A stretch of DNA of 64,000 bases from Medicago truncatula. Lineage: Eukaryota > Streptophyta > Magnoliopsida > Fabales > Fabaceae. The stretch lies in the NCBI RefSeq assembly GCF_003473485.1, contig NC_053048.1:24049255-24113254 (forward strand). The letters are read 5' to 3'. The translations under genes were made by a program, and so were the position numbers. Shown in pieces: positions 1 to 13,116 of this stretch. The first letter of the stretch is position 1, and each line of letters starts with the position of its first letter. The notes under the pieces were generated by a model that searched no databases, was not told where the DNA came from, and was given only the letters and a program-made list of their open reading frames with translations.

Positions 1-1366
1 ATTATACGATGTGAATTATATGATGTTGACTAAAATATTGCTATGTTGTTTAACATGTTGATTATGATATTGTTATGTTGCTACGTTGTTAAGATATTGA
101 TTATGATATTGTTATGTTGCTATGTTGTTTAACATGTTGATTATGATACTGTTATGTTGCTACGTTGTTTAAGATATTGATTATGATATTGTTACGTTGC
201 TATGTTGTTTTAAGATAATGATTATGATATTGTTAAGTTGTTATGATGTTGTGTATAATTGTTACTATTAGGTGATGAATATATTGTTCTATATATGATT
301 AATATTATTAAGTGAATATCATGCTATGTTGTTGTTATATTATTATATTATTACGAGATGATGTATATATAATTATTATTATTATTATGAAGTGAATATC
401 ATGCTATGTTGTTGTTATATTATTATATTATGACGAGATGATGTATATATAATTATTATTATTATTAAGTGAATATCATGTTACGTTGTTGTTATATTAT
501 TATAAGAAGATGTTTATGTTATGATATAGATAATTATTACTATTAATAAGAGATGATTATATTGTGTTGTTTTAAAGTTATTAGTGATGATGATTACATG
601 ATGATATCTATGAGTTGTTAAGTGTACTTGATGATGTTTATGTTAAATTGATAAGTTGTCTTTTATTAATGAATTGATAATGAGATGTTTGATGAATAAT
701 TATTATTATGAATTAATGATGTTGTTATGTTGTATATGAATTAGGATTAAGATGTTGTTATGCTATATATGAACTATGACTATGATGTGATGATCTATGT
801 TTGTTACGATTTGGTTAATATGTGTTAAATGATAATTAGAAGTTGGTTGAGTTATTAAGAATTATTACATGAAGAATTATTATTACTAATAGATGAAGTT
901 ATTTGTGTTGTTAAATATAATTATTGAATTATATGCTTGATATTATTGTTTTGTGAAATCTCACCCCTTCTGCTTGAAAATGTTGCTCTTCGTATGAGTA
1001 ACTTGCAGGTATTACTGATTAGTAGGAGTGGTGGCTCAAGTGTCTTAGGTGCTCTGATACGTAATGGGATGATAATTTTATTGTTGTCTTTCTATTCCTT
1101 ACGTATTGTTTTAAGAAGAATTATGACTTTGGTTTTAGATTGGATTATATGAGAAATTTATGAAGAGGCCTTCGTGCCAAAGACTGTTTTGATTATTGAA
1201 TAATTTCTGCTGCGAAGTATTAAAGACTTTTTAGTTATTGAATTTTAAAGGATAAATAGTTATTTATACAGTTTATGATTTTAAGAAAAGAATGTAGCAT
1301 TCCGTTTAGGTGAATTACTCTGATTAAATAAATGAAATTTTCACGTTGGGAAAACGGGATGTTACA
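1..1366 (+). mobile_element. 3' part of a gypsy-type LTR (window edge)
   Basis: The stretch at 950-1075 (CACCCCTTCTGCTTGAAAA followed by a CTTGCAGGT block and an ATACGTAA block) recurs in the two complete LTRs at 47196-49300 and, inverted, at 55395-57522. The 3' terminus here, a GGGAAAACGGGATGTTACA block ending at 1366, matches the ends of those LTRs. The 5' end lies outside the window. The LTR stops exactly where a minus-strand gag fragment begins, so it probably inserted into that older element. It is too incomplete to say whether it is a solo LTR or part of a full element. Confidence 0.7.
25..520. repeat. AT-rich tandem repeats inside the LTR
   Basis: At about 25-235 a unit of about 40 bp (core GATATTGTTATGTTGCTA) repeats roughly five times. 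At about 309-520 a unit of about 77-80 bp (beginning AAGTGAATATCATGCTATG) repeats nearly three times. Both are internal to the LTR and non-coding. Confidence 0.7.
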
Positions 1367-1690
1367 TGTTATATGTTCGACAGTAGATTCACTGGTATCA
1401 CCAGCAAATGTTGTGAACTTAGGAATTTTACAACCCCTAAGAAGTTCAGTTTGTAATACATATTCTGACAGAGGAGATACAAAGTTTGGCCTATGTAAAC
1501 CCGTGTTTAAGTTCTTTTGAGCCATGATATTTTCAACCAAATTGGCTATATTATTATGTGCTCCGATTTTTTCTTGTTGGATATTTCTAACAACGTCGTC
1601 TGCATCATGATTCCTATCCACCAAAATAACTTGTGGTTGTGCTTGTAGCATTGGTTCGACTGATTGTGGTTGAGGTACATGTTGTTGTCT
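1367..1690 (-). pseudogene. Ty3/gypsy gag fragment
   Basis: The minus strand encodes a retrotransposon gag-like segment with the recognisable runs LVENIMAQ, GLHRPNFVSPLSEYVLQTEL, PKFTTFAGD and STVEHI. These resemble the start of the gag region of plant Ty3/gypsy elements. The reading frame is open over about 100 residues and is cut at 1366/1367 by the LTR. Neither protease nor reverse transcriptase is present nearby. It is a relic, not a functional gene. Confidence 0.6.
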
Positions 1691-4600
1691 TTAAATGATA
1701 GATTCGACAATTTGCACATTGTGCTCCCCGATTTTCGGATATCAAACCATTAATTGATTTGAATCGTCAATCTTTGAACTCTCGATTTTTATTCTTGGGA
1801 AGGGAAAAAATGAGTAAAAACCCTTAAGACTCTGACTTCGGGGGTTGGTTACGCGAAGGGAAGGTGCTAGCACCCTAAGCGTCTACGGTATCCCGTAGGA
1901 ACCTCTTACCTAACTTATCTTGTGCTAAAATCATTTGCTTACTTGAAAATTGTTAGCTAAAAATCTAAGTGAAAGAGTGGAGGGGGAAGAAGTATGTTTT
2001 TGGTTATTTTTATTTGATTTGGAAGGACAAGTCCTTTGCCTACGTACCCTTTTGGGAAAGGGATCAAAACCGACGTAGTTCCCCTCAAAAATTTCTTTGG
2101 TGGGTTAGGTTGATTTTATGATTTTTGAAAATAGGTTTTAAGAAGAGAAAGAGGCCTCAAGGCATGAGATAAAGAAAACAAGTGAGGTTGATTGATTTTA
2201 AAGCTTAAAAATGGTTGAAGTTGAATTAAGATTGATTGAGAATTTGATTAAGAAAATAAAGAGAAAATGTTGTTGAGAAAATGACTTTTGAACTTGACAT
2301 ATTTAGGTTTTTTTGATAAAAAGGTTTTTTCCAAAACTAACGGTAAACTACCGTAACGACGTAAAAAAATAAACGTGAAGCGGTAAAGAAAGTGATTGTG
2401 TCGGTGCGGTGTCGATGCTTGTGTTACCTACATTATTACATCAATTCCTAAATACAACCCTAAGGCCTTGATGCCAAGATAAACAATGTAAGAAATAAAA
2501 TTACATCAATTCCCTAAATTATACATACTAAATCAATCAAAATAAAATGATAAGAAAATTAAATGTGCATGCCATGATTCAAAATAGAGATTAGACCGTT
2601 AGTAAGCATAAGAAATATTGTGATGAATGAGACATAAGAAGTAATAAGCAAGAAATTAAGAATAGACATGTGAAAATAACAAGTAACAATTAAAATTATC
2701 ATATAAAGACACAATAAAGCAACAATTGAAAACAAGTGAAGAAATGAGCAAAAGATTAAAAGAAGCGAGTAGGATGAATTTTTTTGAGAACTAGAGAAAA
2801 CTAAGATGACAAGAACAATATTTTTTTGGAATTTTTAGAAGCATTAAAATGTCAAAAAAAAGGAGTAAAAAGTATTTAAAAGTAATAAAAAACAAAAAGA
2901 AAGAAATTGGCTCAGCAGGATACAATATGGACCGTTGGATGAATCCAGAGGTCCAGATCTAAATCCTAAGATCTCATCACCGCCACTAGATCAAATGATC
3001 CAAGGGTTAAAAAACAGAAAAACACTTAAAGGAAAGGAGTACATCATCGGCCGTTAGATCTACGATCTAACGGCCTAGCATTGAGCGCACATGATGAGGA
3101 CGTAAGGTGCTAACGCACCAGATAGAACATAATAGGAGCAGCATATAAAAGGAAGAAAACAATGGAAGAAACATAACAAACAAAACCACACTTCTCTCTA
3201 AAATTTTTGCTCACACTTCTCTCTAAAAACAGAGTTGTAGCGCCGCCGCCTACTTCTTCTTCTCCGGCGAGAAAAGTTTTCCGGCGCGGTGGCCGGTGGT
3301 GGCACCACCACGCTGGAATTTCAAACTCCTCTTTTCTAAAAACTTTTAACAGTTTTGAAATTCCTTTTTCGTTCTAGACTCAAATCCGGATTCACAATTT
3401 CAAAAACAGTTCACAACAGACCTAGATCTAACAATGAAGATTCGAAAAAAAACTACCTTCGGTTTCAAAACGGAGAAGACTAGATCTACTACTTCAGGCT
3501 CGGATCTACTTTCTTTTTGCTAATTCCCTCCGATCCGGTTCAGGCGCGTTCCTTTTGTGTTGGAGGAGATTCGATTTCCTTCTTCTTCTTCATGTGACTC
3601 GGTTCACTGCTTCTTTGAGACCGATCCGGTTTGTATGCATGCCTGAGAATTCCTTAGAAAACAAATGAAGGTTTGAGTTCAATGAGTTGTGTATGTGTTT
3701 ACGCTTAAGGCTTGGTGAAAGAATACGAAAATGATTGTTAAAAGAATGGTTCACATGATTTTCGAATTTGAAATATTCATGAAGTTCATGATTTTTCTTA
3801 TGGTTTTTTGAGAGTTTGATCTGAAAATGTGGAGAGAGGATATGAATTCAGTGTTTGTTACGGATCTGTGACAGTTTTGTGATGTTTGGATGATGATGAT
3901 TTATGTGTTAGTGTGGAGTGATTCGAGGTTGATTCTCGAAATTTTGCTGGAGAATATTGTTCATGTTGTTCTTGACATGTTCATCTATTTTTCATTGATT
4001 TTTGATGATTTGATCCGAAAAAGTAGAAAGAGAGAAGGGATTAGGGTTTGTGAATTTTTGTGGCTGCTGATTGATGTGTCAGTGTAATAATTTTTGTGCA
4101 GCCCCCTCTCTCCAATGATTGAGAGTCCATTTATAGTGACAAATTAGGTTAAGACTAGTGACTGGATTGGACAAAAATACCCTCTCAAAGGGTTCCTATG
4201 CTACTTGGACACCAAGACACTAAAGATATTTGGACAAAAAGTTTTAAAAACAAAGACTATTAATTAAAAGAACGAAAATGACTTTTAAAAATCAAAGCAA
4301 AAGGATTAAAATAAAATTAAAGATGTAAAATTAAAGTAAAAGTAATAAAAAACACTAATGAAATAAAACACTTAAGACTGTCCCTTTCGGAAATTAAATG
4401 AGGTACTTCAAAGTAACTTCCCTGCCGAAATTTTGTTTGAAATGAATAAAAAAGATGCGACTTTTAAAATACGATTAGCCCCTTTAAAAAAATGACTTGA
4501 CTGTTATGACTAAAAAGATTATAAAGTAAAAATGCAGATGAAGTGATTTTAACTGTTGTAAAAATGCAAGCGGGAACGTAAATGCAAGATAAAAGTTTTT

Positions 4601-5040
4601 AAATGGTTAAAGACGAAAAACACGAGTTTTAAATGGTAAAAAAACGAATAAAATGGAGTGTGGACTATTTTAAAATATGGACAGAAAAGATTTTAAATGG
4701 TCCAAAATTGGGGTATGACAGATGCCCCTATTTAAGTTTCTTCGTCACGAAGGTTTTAAAAGGGAAAACTTTTAAACCAAAGGGTCGAAGAGACTTAAAT
4801 ATAAAACAAAACGCCAATTTTGGACCGTTTGAAATGTCAGAGATGCGATGCTGGTGAATGTGACGACATGACTGAACATGATGCAAGCATGAGTGTAAAG
4901 ATGATGCATAAAGACTGACTGGGGGACAATTGGATAGGTATCACTGGGGAAGGAAATGATAGGTAGTGCTTATGATTGTTGTGAGATAGCTTGAAACGAC
5001 TGGAATGATAATGTTTGTTAACATTGCTTCAAGGTAAAGA
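1691..5040. mobile_element. Ogre/Tat-like LTR or non-coding retroelement sequence
   Basis: This 3.3-kb non-coding block carries two motifs that I associate with Ogre-type (Ty3/gypsy, Tat lineage) LTRs of galegoid legumes: a GGTTGGTTACGCGAAGGGAA block followed by GGTGCTAGCACCC at 1844-1874, and GGGGTATGACAGATGCCCCT at 4710-4729. A TATA-like CATATAAAAGG lies near 3144. No coding sequence was recognised, and short open frames at 3890 and 4633 are not convincing. The family assignment is from memory of these motifs. The element's termini and orientation could not be established. Confidence 0.5.
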
Positions 5041-5045
5041 TAGGG

Positions 5046-5270
5046 ACATAATTAGCCGACGAGTAGCGAAGGTAAAAACATGATTGGCCGACGAGTGGCA
5101 AAAGTAAAGACATGATTGGCCGACGAGTGGCGAAAGTAAAGACATGATTGGCCGACGAGTGGCGAATGTAAAGACATGATTGGCCGACGAGTGGCGAAAA
5201 TAAAGACATGATTGGCCGACGAGTGGCAAAAGTAAAGACATGATTGGCCGACGAGTGGCGAAAGTAAAGA
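5046..5270. repeat. 32-bp minisatellite, seven copies
   Basis: Units start at 5046, 5078, 5110, 5142, 5174, 5206 and 5238, each beginning ACATGATTGGCCGACGAGTG (the first copy is diverged). Overlapping short open frames on the minus strand are only the repeat read in three frames, because 32 is not a multiple of three. Confidence 0.9.
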
Positions 5271-5394
5271 CGACATTACAAGAACGATAAACACATGTCT
5301 ATTACCTTTAGAATTGGTAAAGACGAATAAGACAAAACCTGAATGGACACTAGGGATAAAACTTGAGAAGATAGAAATTGAGTGACGTCTCGTT

Positions 5395-5575
5395 ATCCGG
5401 TATACCGGGAGATGACGTTATCCGGTATACCGGGAGATGACATTGTTGACATTCCGTCTTCCGACCAAGCGGGGAATGAAACACTTTATATTCCGTAATC
5501 CGAAAAACCGGGGAATAATAAACTTGACATTCCGTAATCCGATAAACCGAGGAATAATAATCTTGACATTCCGTA
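5395..5575. repeat. 25-bp and 39-bp short tandem repeats
   Basis: Two copies of a CGTTATCCGGTATACCGGGA unit lie at about 5391-5440. About three copies of a 39-bp unit (ACATTCCGTAATCCGA, then a GGGGAATAATAA block) follow at 5448-5575. They belong to the same retroelement-like region as the 32-bp array. Confidence 0.75.
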
Positions 5576-7080
5576 TGTTTTTAGTAAACAATGAGGGCTG
5601 GTTTTGATTATTACGAGACCGTATGGTGTCTTTCGACAAAAAAAAGGTTTTAAAAGAAAAGTAAAGGAAAGGTTTAAATTCCATAAACTTAAAGGAAAGA
5701 TAACATACAAAGCATTAAAAATAAAGGTTGTTCGACAAATCCTTTACATACATTCTTTATGACTCTTTCCTCTCGTGCCGGTACTTCGAGTGTTTTAGAA
5801 TTCTGTATAGGTGATTTGCGACACGTTTTCCTTATGGAAAACTACTATTTATACATAAGAAAATAACTGGAAAAAGCACAATCCCAAGATCAGAACTCCT
5901 TCCATGTAGACTACCGGTTGTCTTCCACGTTCTCCATTGAGGAAACCACTTCTCTTTAAAATTTGAATCTTCTCTCCTGAACGGTAGTTTCTTGACTTCG
6001 ACTGTTCTGGCCTTCCTAACTCGTATCGTGTCAAACCTTAGGGCTTTTAGATCCTTTCGCGCCAAGTCCAACATCTCGTAGAAACTCCTTAAGTTTAAGA
6101 ACAAGACTTCGATTCCTACGAAGATAAAATTCAACTAATGTTGACCGCATTAAATGAGCCTTGCGAAATTACAGGCTAACAGCTGGCTCCTTACCCGAAA
6201 AGAGGAATATGAGTTTAGGTCTTGATGCTTATGGATTTAAAAGGAAGAAGCCACACGAGGACCATTATTACGTTTTGGAACGGTTTTGAATTTCGGAACA
6301 GAAGGAAGCACAGGGTGGAGAGAAGAGCTACAGCATGCCAAACAACAAGGATGATTAGAAAGAAATTTCAGGAGCAACATCGGCAACAAGGAAACTCTTG
6401 GGTTTATTTTCTTTTCTTATGTTGTTTATTTCTATGAACATGAGTAGCTAATTTGTTTGATTGATTGAGCCATGAGATGAATCTATTGTAATATGTGAAC
6501 AATGTAACTTGTTTGAACTCTTTTTGATATCAAAAACCTAGTCTTTATTTAGAATTATTTATGTTCACTGCTTTTCATGTAATTATGTATGACTACTAGC
6601 CCTATTTATTAGTTATATGAATTGATCTTGGATATTAATTGACTACTAGCCCTAGCTATTAAACCTGAACTAATAATTTTGTTTGGCTTTACATATGAAA
6701 CTAGAGATAGGAAGTTGTGAGTTATGACTTCAGGATTAACGAACCAAACATTGCTTCCGCAATTAGGAATCGAGTTAAGAGATTAAGAGGTTATAACTTA
6801 GGAACGGGTTTTGACTTAGGAGATTGATCAAAACTACTAGGTTATTCCGTCGTAAAGCTAGGATTCGAAAGTCTTGATCATCTATTTTAGAAAATCTAAT
6901 TTTTAAACCAATTTAATTGCACTTCTTTACAATTTAATTGCAATCAAAGCAACTGCCTATGGCAACCATAAATTTAATACATCCTTTAGTTTAACAAAAT
7001 TGATGATTAGAAATTAACAATAGTCCTTGTGGATACGAATTTATTAGTGGGGATGGGGGTAAAGCACTGTTATCTATAAA
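5576..7080. other. Unassigned, probably retroelement-derived
   Basis: Open frames of 60-100 codons on both strands show no recognisable domain. The part from about 6590 to 7050, with a repeated GACTACTAGCCCTA phrase and a CCTTGTGGATACGAATTTA phrase near 7024, resembles non-coding stretches of plant gypsy elements such as Athila/Cyclops types. This is a weak resemblance only. Confidence 0.3.
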
Positions 7081-7558
7081 AGTTTTAGAGTTACCTGATG
7101 GGTCTAATGCTTCTTGTTTTCCGGTTCCTAGAGACTCAATCCGTTCATAAGTATTCTTATGTATCTCCTCTTATGGGTCTTGTTGAATGATTATTGGAGG
7201 TGCTTTGTTCTTCAGACTTGCTTTCAACTACTTTAGGTCCTTATGAGTTTTCTTGACCTGCATTATTGTCCTATGCTCTTACATGATCAATTTCCTCTGC
7301 TTCTATTTGAAACTATTCTTCAGACTAAAAGGTCCTCTGTCGTTTTATAAAAGGCACTTCTTCTTCCTCTTCTTCATCTTCTTCGTTTACCACTACTGAT
7401 ACTTGAGTTGGAGCCTCTTTATCGTTCCTCTTCTTGAAATTCTCCTGTAATACAACTTCTATACCTTGACCTTCTCAGTGCTTTCTTGAGGTGATTTGGT
7501 AGGAACATACTCTACAATTTCATCATCAACAATATCTCTTACAATGTCCGGTCTTACC

Positions 7559-8282
7559 CTAGTAGAAGAAATTGCCCAACTTCTTAACCATTCTTTCAAC
7601 ATGATTCAATGATTTGATTGATGGCTTAGAAACTACTTTGCCTTTGCCATTCCCCTTAAATTTATTACGTTTTCTAAGCTTCTTTTTAAATTTTCCATTA
7701 TTGACCGTTATAATGGTCTTTTCCTTTCCTTTGTTCATGTTCCTTTCAACAGTTCTTAACATGGATACATGTTGTGGAAGAAATTTGTCTATTTCATTCA
7801 TGAGTAAATTCATGACAAAGTGACTGAAGTTTTCTGACAAAGATTGCAAGATAAGATCAATAGCAAGTTCCCACTCAATGGGTACACCCAATCACTCGAG
7901 GTTTTCAACATAACCAATCATTTTGAGTATATGAGGTCCTACATTAGTTCCTTCTGACAGCTTAGTTTGGAGAAGGGTCGTGGTAACTGGTAACATCAAA
8001 CCTTTCATGCCTTGCTTGCTCTTGGTAGAGCGTCTTAAGATGTTTGATCATATCGAACACATCCATGTTCTCATGTTGTTTTTGCGGCTCAAAGTCCATG
8101 GTTGATTGCTTGATACAGAAAACTTCCAAGGCATCATCGACATGCTTCTTGTAAGAATCCCTTTTAGCTCAGGGAGTTGTAGCTGATGGCGCCGTTTTTG
8201 AAACAGACTCATCAAGCACATACAACTTCTTTTCATGTTTGAGGACAATCCTCAGGTTTTAGTGCCAGTCTAAAAATTTTAT
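7559..8282 (-). pseudogene. Ty1/Copia gag (UBN2-type) pseudogene
   Basis: The minus strand reads as a Copia gag polyprotein of the UBN2 type, in several frames. The order is a MDFEPQKQHENMDVFDMIKH segment, then QEQARHERFDV, then GPHILKMIGYVENLE, then ELAIDLILQSLSENFSHFVM, then SMLRTVERNM, and finally a lysine-rich tail. The segments fall in different frames with intervening stops, so it is not translatable. Only gag is recognised. The continuation at 7080-7558 is degraded and unassignable. Confidence 0.75.
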
Positions 8283-8828
8283 TTTAGACAGTTTCCTTCT
8301 CAATGACGCGCTAGATGTCATCTACAGTTTTAAAATATGAAAAATAAGTAACAAGAAAATTAACATATTTTTTTTAGTATTTAATTAAATATGCTCTCAC
8401 CATTTTATTCAAAAAAAATTAACTTCAACAATTAATTCGGAAAATCTCGTTGGAAGATTTTCTAGTGGTTAAAATCCTTATTTCACCTTCTAATGAGTCA
8501 ACGAAGGCTGATCACCCAAAACTTAGTTACTTAGGTAGGAACTCAATCTAATTGTATCTTATCCAGCTTTCAAATAGATTTGGGCGAGTAACTCTTACTC
8601 TAATCTATCATATAGACATTTCGCAATTATTGCTTCTAAATTTATTGTCATCTTATTAAAATTTCTTTAGTTAAGTTAAACCCAAAAGAATAACAATTGG
8701 GTAAATTAAATTAACGCACCGCAACTTACTAGTATAGAAAGGATGCTTCACAAAGGCAAACCCGCACATTTCGATATTAGTCTTGAAGGTGTTATCCTTT
8801 TGAAAAACATTAAACTTAATATATATTA

Positions 8829-9179
8829 GAGCATCCACAATGGAGACCCTCAATTTTGAGATATTAAACGGGTCCCACATTGACACGTCATTTTTTTATA
8901 ATTTTTTAATGATAGTGACTAATAGGTACTCAACCACTCCAATAGATACCCTCTAGCAAAAGATTTAAATGGGACCCACCAATAACTCTTTATCATTTAC
9001 ATTTCAATAAAAGTAACTAAACAATGATTATTTTATTAACAAGTTGTATGTGGTCCACTTAAGAATGGAGTCTTAAGTGAGACCCGGGTCTTAAGAGACC
9101 CCCAAATTTTTTCCCACAATGGAGGTACCTATTAGGCACCGAATCTTAAATGGTTAAGACCTCACCATTGTGGATGGTC
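8829..9179. mobile_element. Tourist-like (PIF/Harbinger) MITE
   Basis: The element is 351 bp with terminal inverted repeats GAGCATCCACAATGG at the left and, reverse-complemented, GACCATCCACAATGG at the right. It is flanked by the 3-bp target duplication TTA at 8826-8828 and 9180-9182. It has no coding capacity. The TTA duplication and TIR style fit PIF/Harbinger-derived MITEs. Confidence 0.85.
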
Positions 9180-9182
9180 TTA

Positions 9183-9691
9183 CAGTTGTCGGTTCCAAAA
9201 AGTTGGCATATATCTATTACTAATTAACTCTAGTGCTTAGTTATTGTGACTTTATTACAAAGCTTTCTAAGCTTTTATACTCTGTTACAGACCAATGAGA
9301 CAATCTAAACTAATCCTATAAACGACCGACCTTGCTTTTCCAAACTATATGTATGAATAATATTACCTTGTATTTTAAATAAATTACATATGAGAGAAAC
9401 CCGTTTTACATATGAAGGTGTGGATGAGAAGAGAATGTACATGTAGAATTCAAGAGAGAGACACGACACACAAACAGTATCCCAAAATTCCAAATAAATT
9501 AAAGGATTAGACTTTTGACCCCTTACATTTTTTTAGGTCTGGTCCCTTCAGTCCTCTCAAGTCATTTTGGTCCATTCTGTTGCTTTGTGTTAAAAGAACG
9601 TTAAGTTAATCAGACGTAGCATACCAGTGGCTTTCTTTATCGTTTTCACATCAAATGAGATAGAAGGGAATACGATTGAAAGGAGGAAGAA

Positions 9692-9735
<44 letters not shown>

Positions 9736-10113
9736 GAATACGAAGGAACAGAAGAACAAAAGCGAAGGTAAGAAGGAATCAGAATCGCAAGGGGAATGCT
9801 AATGTGAAACGCGAATCAAGCTAAGGTTTGTTTATATGCTCTATCTTCTCTGCGTTTTTGGATTGTCTGTTGGAGAAATTAAATTTAGGGCACCAATATG
9901 AACAAATTAAGGGACAAATAAACGAACAAAACCTAAACCCTACGAAAAAGGAATAAATTATGGACATCGATCTTTTATTCGTTTTTTTTTTTTTTTAATA
10001 AATGATTTTCTGTTATTTGTTCCAAGAAGTCTTGAAATTAATTCCAGTAGAAAAATGAATTAAAACAAACCAACTCATTCGTGAGATTTTATGCTTTTAT
10101 GTTAGGCAAGATC
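9183..10113 (+). promoter_or_regulatory. Upstream region of first REM gene, with (GA)n
   Basis: No gene is recognised here. A GA dinucleotide tract at 9693-9732 lies about 380 bp upstream of the ATG at 10114, a position where GA-rich tracts often occur in plant 5' regions. No confident TATA box was assigned. Confidence 0.4.
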
Positions 10114-12266
10114 ATGGCTAGTGAAATTGCTGAGGTGAAGCCAATCCAATTTTTCAAGATCATACTTGCTCAAAACCTTCTCCAAGGAAACCTTGTAAGC
10201 CTTTACTGTTATTTATTTATTTATTGTTTTGAGCATGTTGTTTAACCTAATGGACTGCACTCCTAAATTGGCAGAACAATTGATTCATTTTCGTCTGTCC
10301 GGTTGTTTCATTCGGCCTTATTTTTATGCATTTTTCTAAGAACATTTTTCTTTAGGACCCGCAAATATCTCTAAGGTCCCTTAATACGGCTAACTCACGG
10401 AATAAACATACATCTGCTAGATAACTACCTGACGGTTTCTGCCAATTTATTCAATTTGTCCCATTTGGGCGGGGGAGATTGTGTGGAGCTGCCAGTGTTT
10501 CCTAAAGTAATGTAAAATAATTTTATGAGTTATATCATTCATATTAATACTGTGTAATTAATTAACAGAGGATGCCAAGAAAGTTTGTGGAAAAATATGG
10601 AAAAGGTCTACCAAAAGCTATATGTCTAAAGACTCCAAATGGTGCAAAATGGAGATTAAATTTGGTTAAGAGTGATGGCAAGATATGGTTTGAGAAGGGT
10701 TGGAAACAATTTGCAGAGCATCACTCTATAGGTCATGGCCATCTTCTGCTTTTCAGATATGAAAAAACTTCCAAATTTGAGGTACAAATCTTTGGAAAGA
10801 GTGCTTTGGAGATAGACTACTCTTTCAAAAGAGTTGAATCTAAAAAGTTCTCCAATGGTCAAGGAAATAAGCCTCCAAATGGTGAAAATTGTAGAGCAGC
10901 TCAAAAGAGAAAAGCTAACTCCTCCTCTGAATTTCATCGACAATGTGAAATTGCAAGCAGTAGTTGTGTAAAATTTGGAAAATCGCAGAAGCTGGCTGTG
11001 CAGCAAGTTGATAGAATGTCCAATGGTATAAGCTCCACTTTAACATTAATCATTGGTTTTTGTTCTCTTCAATCCTTATATTATCATTTTTCATTTCTTG
11101 AGTGTGAAGGGATGGAGTTCAAATTCAATCGGAATAGTTGTAAAAGAAACTATTAGAGTAACTTTAACTAATTTGCATCTCAAGTAGGTTTTAATTTTTA
11201 GCAACCTTGAAGATTATCATGAAAAATTTGCCGTATAATGTTCAAATTTCGCAGGAAAACAAGTGATTACTACTGCTAAGAAAGTTACAACTCTTGAAAG
11301 AGCACAATCTTTCAAAATATGTAATCCATCCTTTGTTGTTGTCATGGGTGCATCATACGTTGAACGCCGTTTTCTTCTGGTAAGCAGCAGAAAAACATTT
11401 TGCTTGTAGAACATAAGTTAGTAGCCAACCACAATAACAAGTTTTTCCCACTAAATATTATCTCTTTAACTTCGACACTTATTGAAGGTGTATTTGTTGT
11501 CAGACACATGTCAGTGTCCGACATTGACACATAAGATTACATTTAATTTATTTAATTATTCAAATTGGTACACTTGCCCATGTGTTATGTGTGGTTTCCG
11601 TGTCAGCGCCACATAGAATATGGATTGATTTTATGGATCAATCTAGGCCACATTATGTAGCCAATTGTCACGGTAAAACACATTTACAAAATTATGCAGC
11701 TAAATATCATCACATAGATGTTAATCAATTGAAATATTATAGGAAACAGTCTAGCAAAGTAACATCAAGATTAAATCTGACTCCGTGTCTTTTTTTTTCC
11801 TACATCAACATTTGCATTTTCTTTTGTTTGGCAGAATATACCATGTTTGTTTGGTAAGACACACTTTGATTTGAATAAGAAAAGAGAAGATATTCAACTT
11901 CAGGCGTTGAATGGGAGAGTATGGTCTGCTAGGTACTCTACCAGGAATAGGACGTCCGATAATGGAATAAGATTTGAACTCACAAGTGGATGGGAGGAGT
12001 TTGCAAAGGACAATAACTTGAAAGTTGGTGATGTTTGCAAATTTGAGCTCATCTCTAGCACTATACTTACCTTCATTGTTCACGTCTTTAGAGAAACAGA
12101 CAATGACAAGAAAAAGTGTTCAACATCTCAAAGTAGGATGAATTGATTTTTAATTTTCATTTCATCTTATTTATTTTTCTCACATGACAAATAAATTTTT
12201 TCTTCCATATCTTATGCAGAATCTCCCCAAATAAAGGGTGAAGCAGTTTTATTTCTGCAAGGATAG
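10114..12266 (+). CDS. REM/VRN1-like transcription factor with two B3 domains
   Basis: The five-exon model is 10114-10194, 10569-11025, 11255-11379, 11835-12132 and 12220-12266. All introns are GT-AG, and frame is kept throughout to give 335 residues. The first B3 domain spans about residues 11-105, from FFKIILAQNLLQGNL through PRKFVEKYGKGLP, LKTPNGAKWRLNLVKSDGKI and WFEKGWKQFAEHHS to LLFRYEKTSKFEVQIF. A basic serine-rich linker follows. The second B3 domain spans about residues 200-312, from FKICNPSFVVVMGASYV through SGWEEFAKDNNLKVGDVCKF to ILTFIVHVF. B3 domains bind DNA in the nucleus, and the paired arrangement is typical of the REM family. The start is the first ATG before the conserved FFKI motif. 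The locus is a tandem paralogue of the gene at 17852. Targets are unknown, and the short last exon is the least certain part. Confidence 0.85.
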
Positions 12267-13108
12267 AGAAAGGGAATGGAATTGGAAATCATCACTATGA
12301 TCAAATCACCATCATAACCTACGAGTTTTATTTCTTTTAACAATTGAAAACACTACTAAGCAGTTCAACATACGTGCACTTTATCCTTCTTCATCTTACT
12401 TTATGTTTAACTTTTTGGATGGAAATTTTTTCAAATCTGCATTATTCGGTTAATTGATATTTCTTAGCCGATGTAAAATTTGGGGTTCACTTGTTGCTAT
12501 AGTTTGGAATACCTTTATAGTTCATTTGTTCTTATAGTTTGATATTGACAATATATTTCAATGCAGATTATGGTTGCGGGAATAGTTTTGAATAATCTGG
12601 TCATAGTCATAAACATCTTTATAAGTATATGTTCATGATGACTAGAAAAAATGGAATTATTTGCTTCAATTTTCATTTTATGGATTGCTTTACTTACTAT
12701 CTAAAATCGCTAAAATATGTTGAGCGAAATTATTAATTTTGTAGCCTAGGAAGTTGAGCAAACTAATTTGATGGCTTCAGTTGCTTCTTTCTTTGTTTGT
12801 GACCCTTCCTATGGTTTTCTCTTTTTGTCAGAGTCTTGGGATGTTTGTGGATGTTCTTTTTTTTGTTTGAGTTTTATGTTTGGGCCACTCTCCCTTTTTG
12901 GTTTGTTTGTTTGAGTTTGTAGTTCTCAATTTAGGAGTGTTGTTTGAGTCTTTAGATGTTTTTGTGGCTTTTGAGATGTTTGGGGTTCAAATTTGCAAAC
13001 TGTTGGTTGTTATCCTTCTCTCTATTGTTCTTTTGATTAGATTTGGTTTAGTTTGGTTTTGTTCGTTTTGGTTCGCATTGGTTCTTTAATTTGTCTTGGT
13101 TTAGTTTC
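12267..13108. other. Intergenic, T/G-rich, no gene seen
   Basis: This is the 3' flank of the first REM gene. A T/G-rich stretch at about 12780-13090 holds only a low-complexity open frame. Confidence 0.4.
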
Positions 13109-13116
13109 GTTCGGGT

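Noticed and set aside
5018..5294. Overlapping minus-strand frames with repeated histidine- and serine-containing peptides
   Set aside because: All are the 32-bp minisatellite read in three frames.
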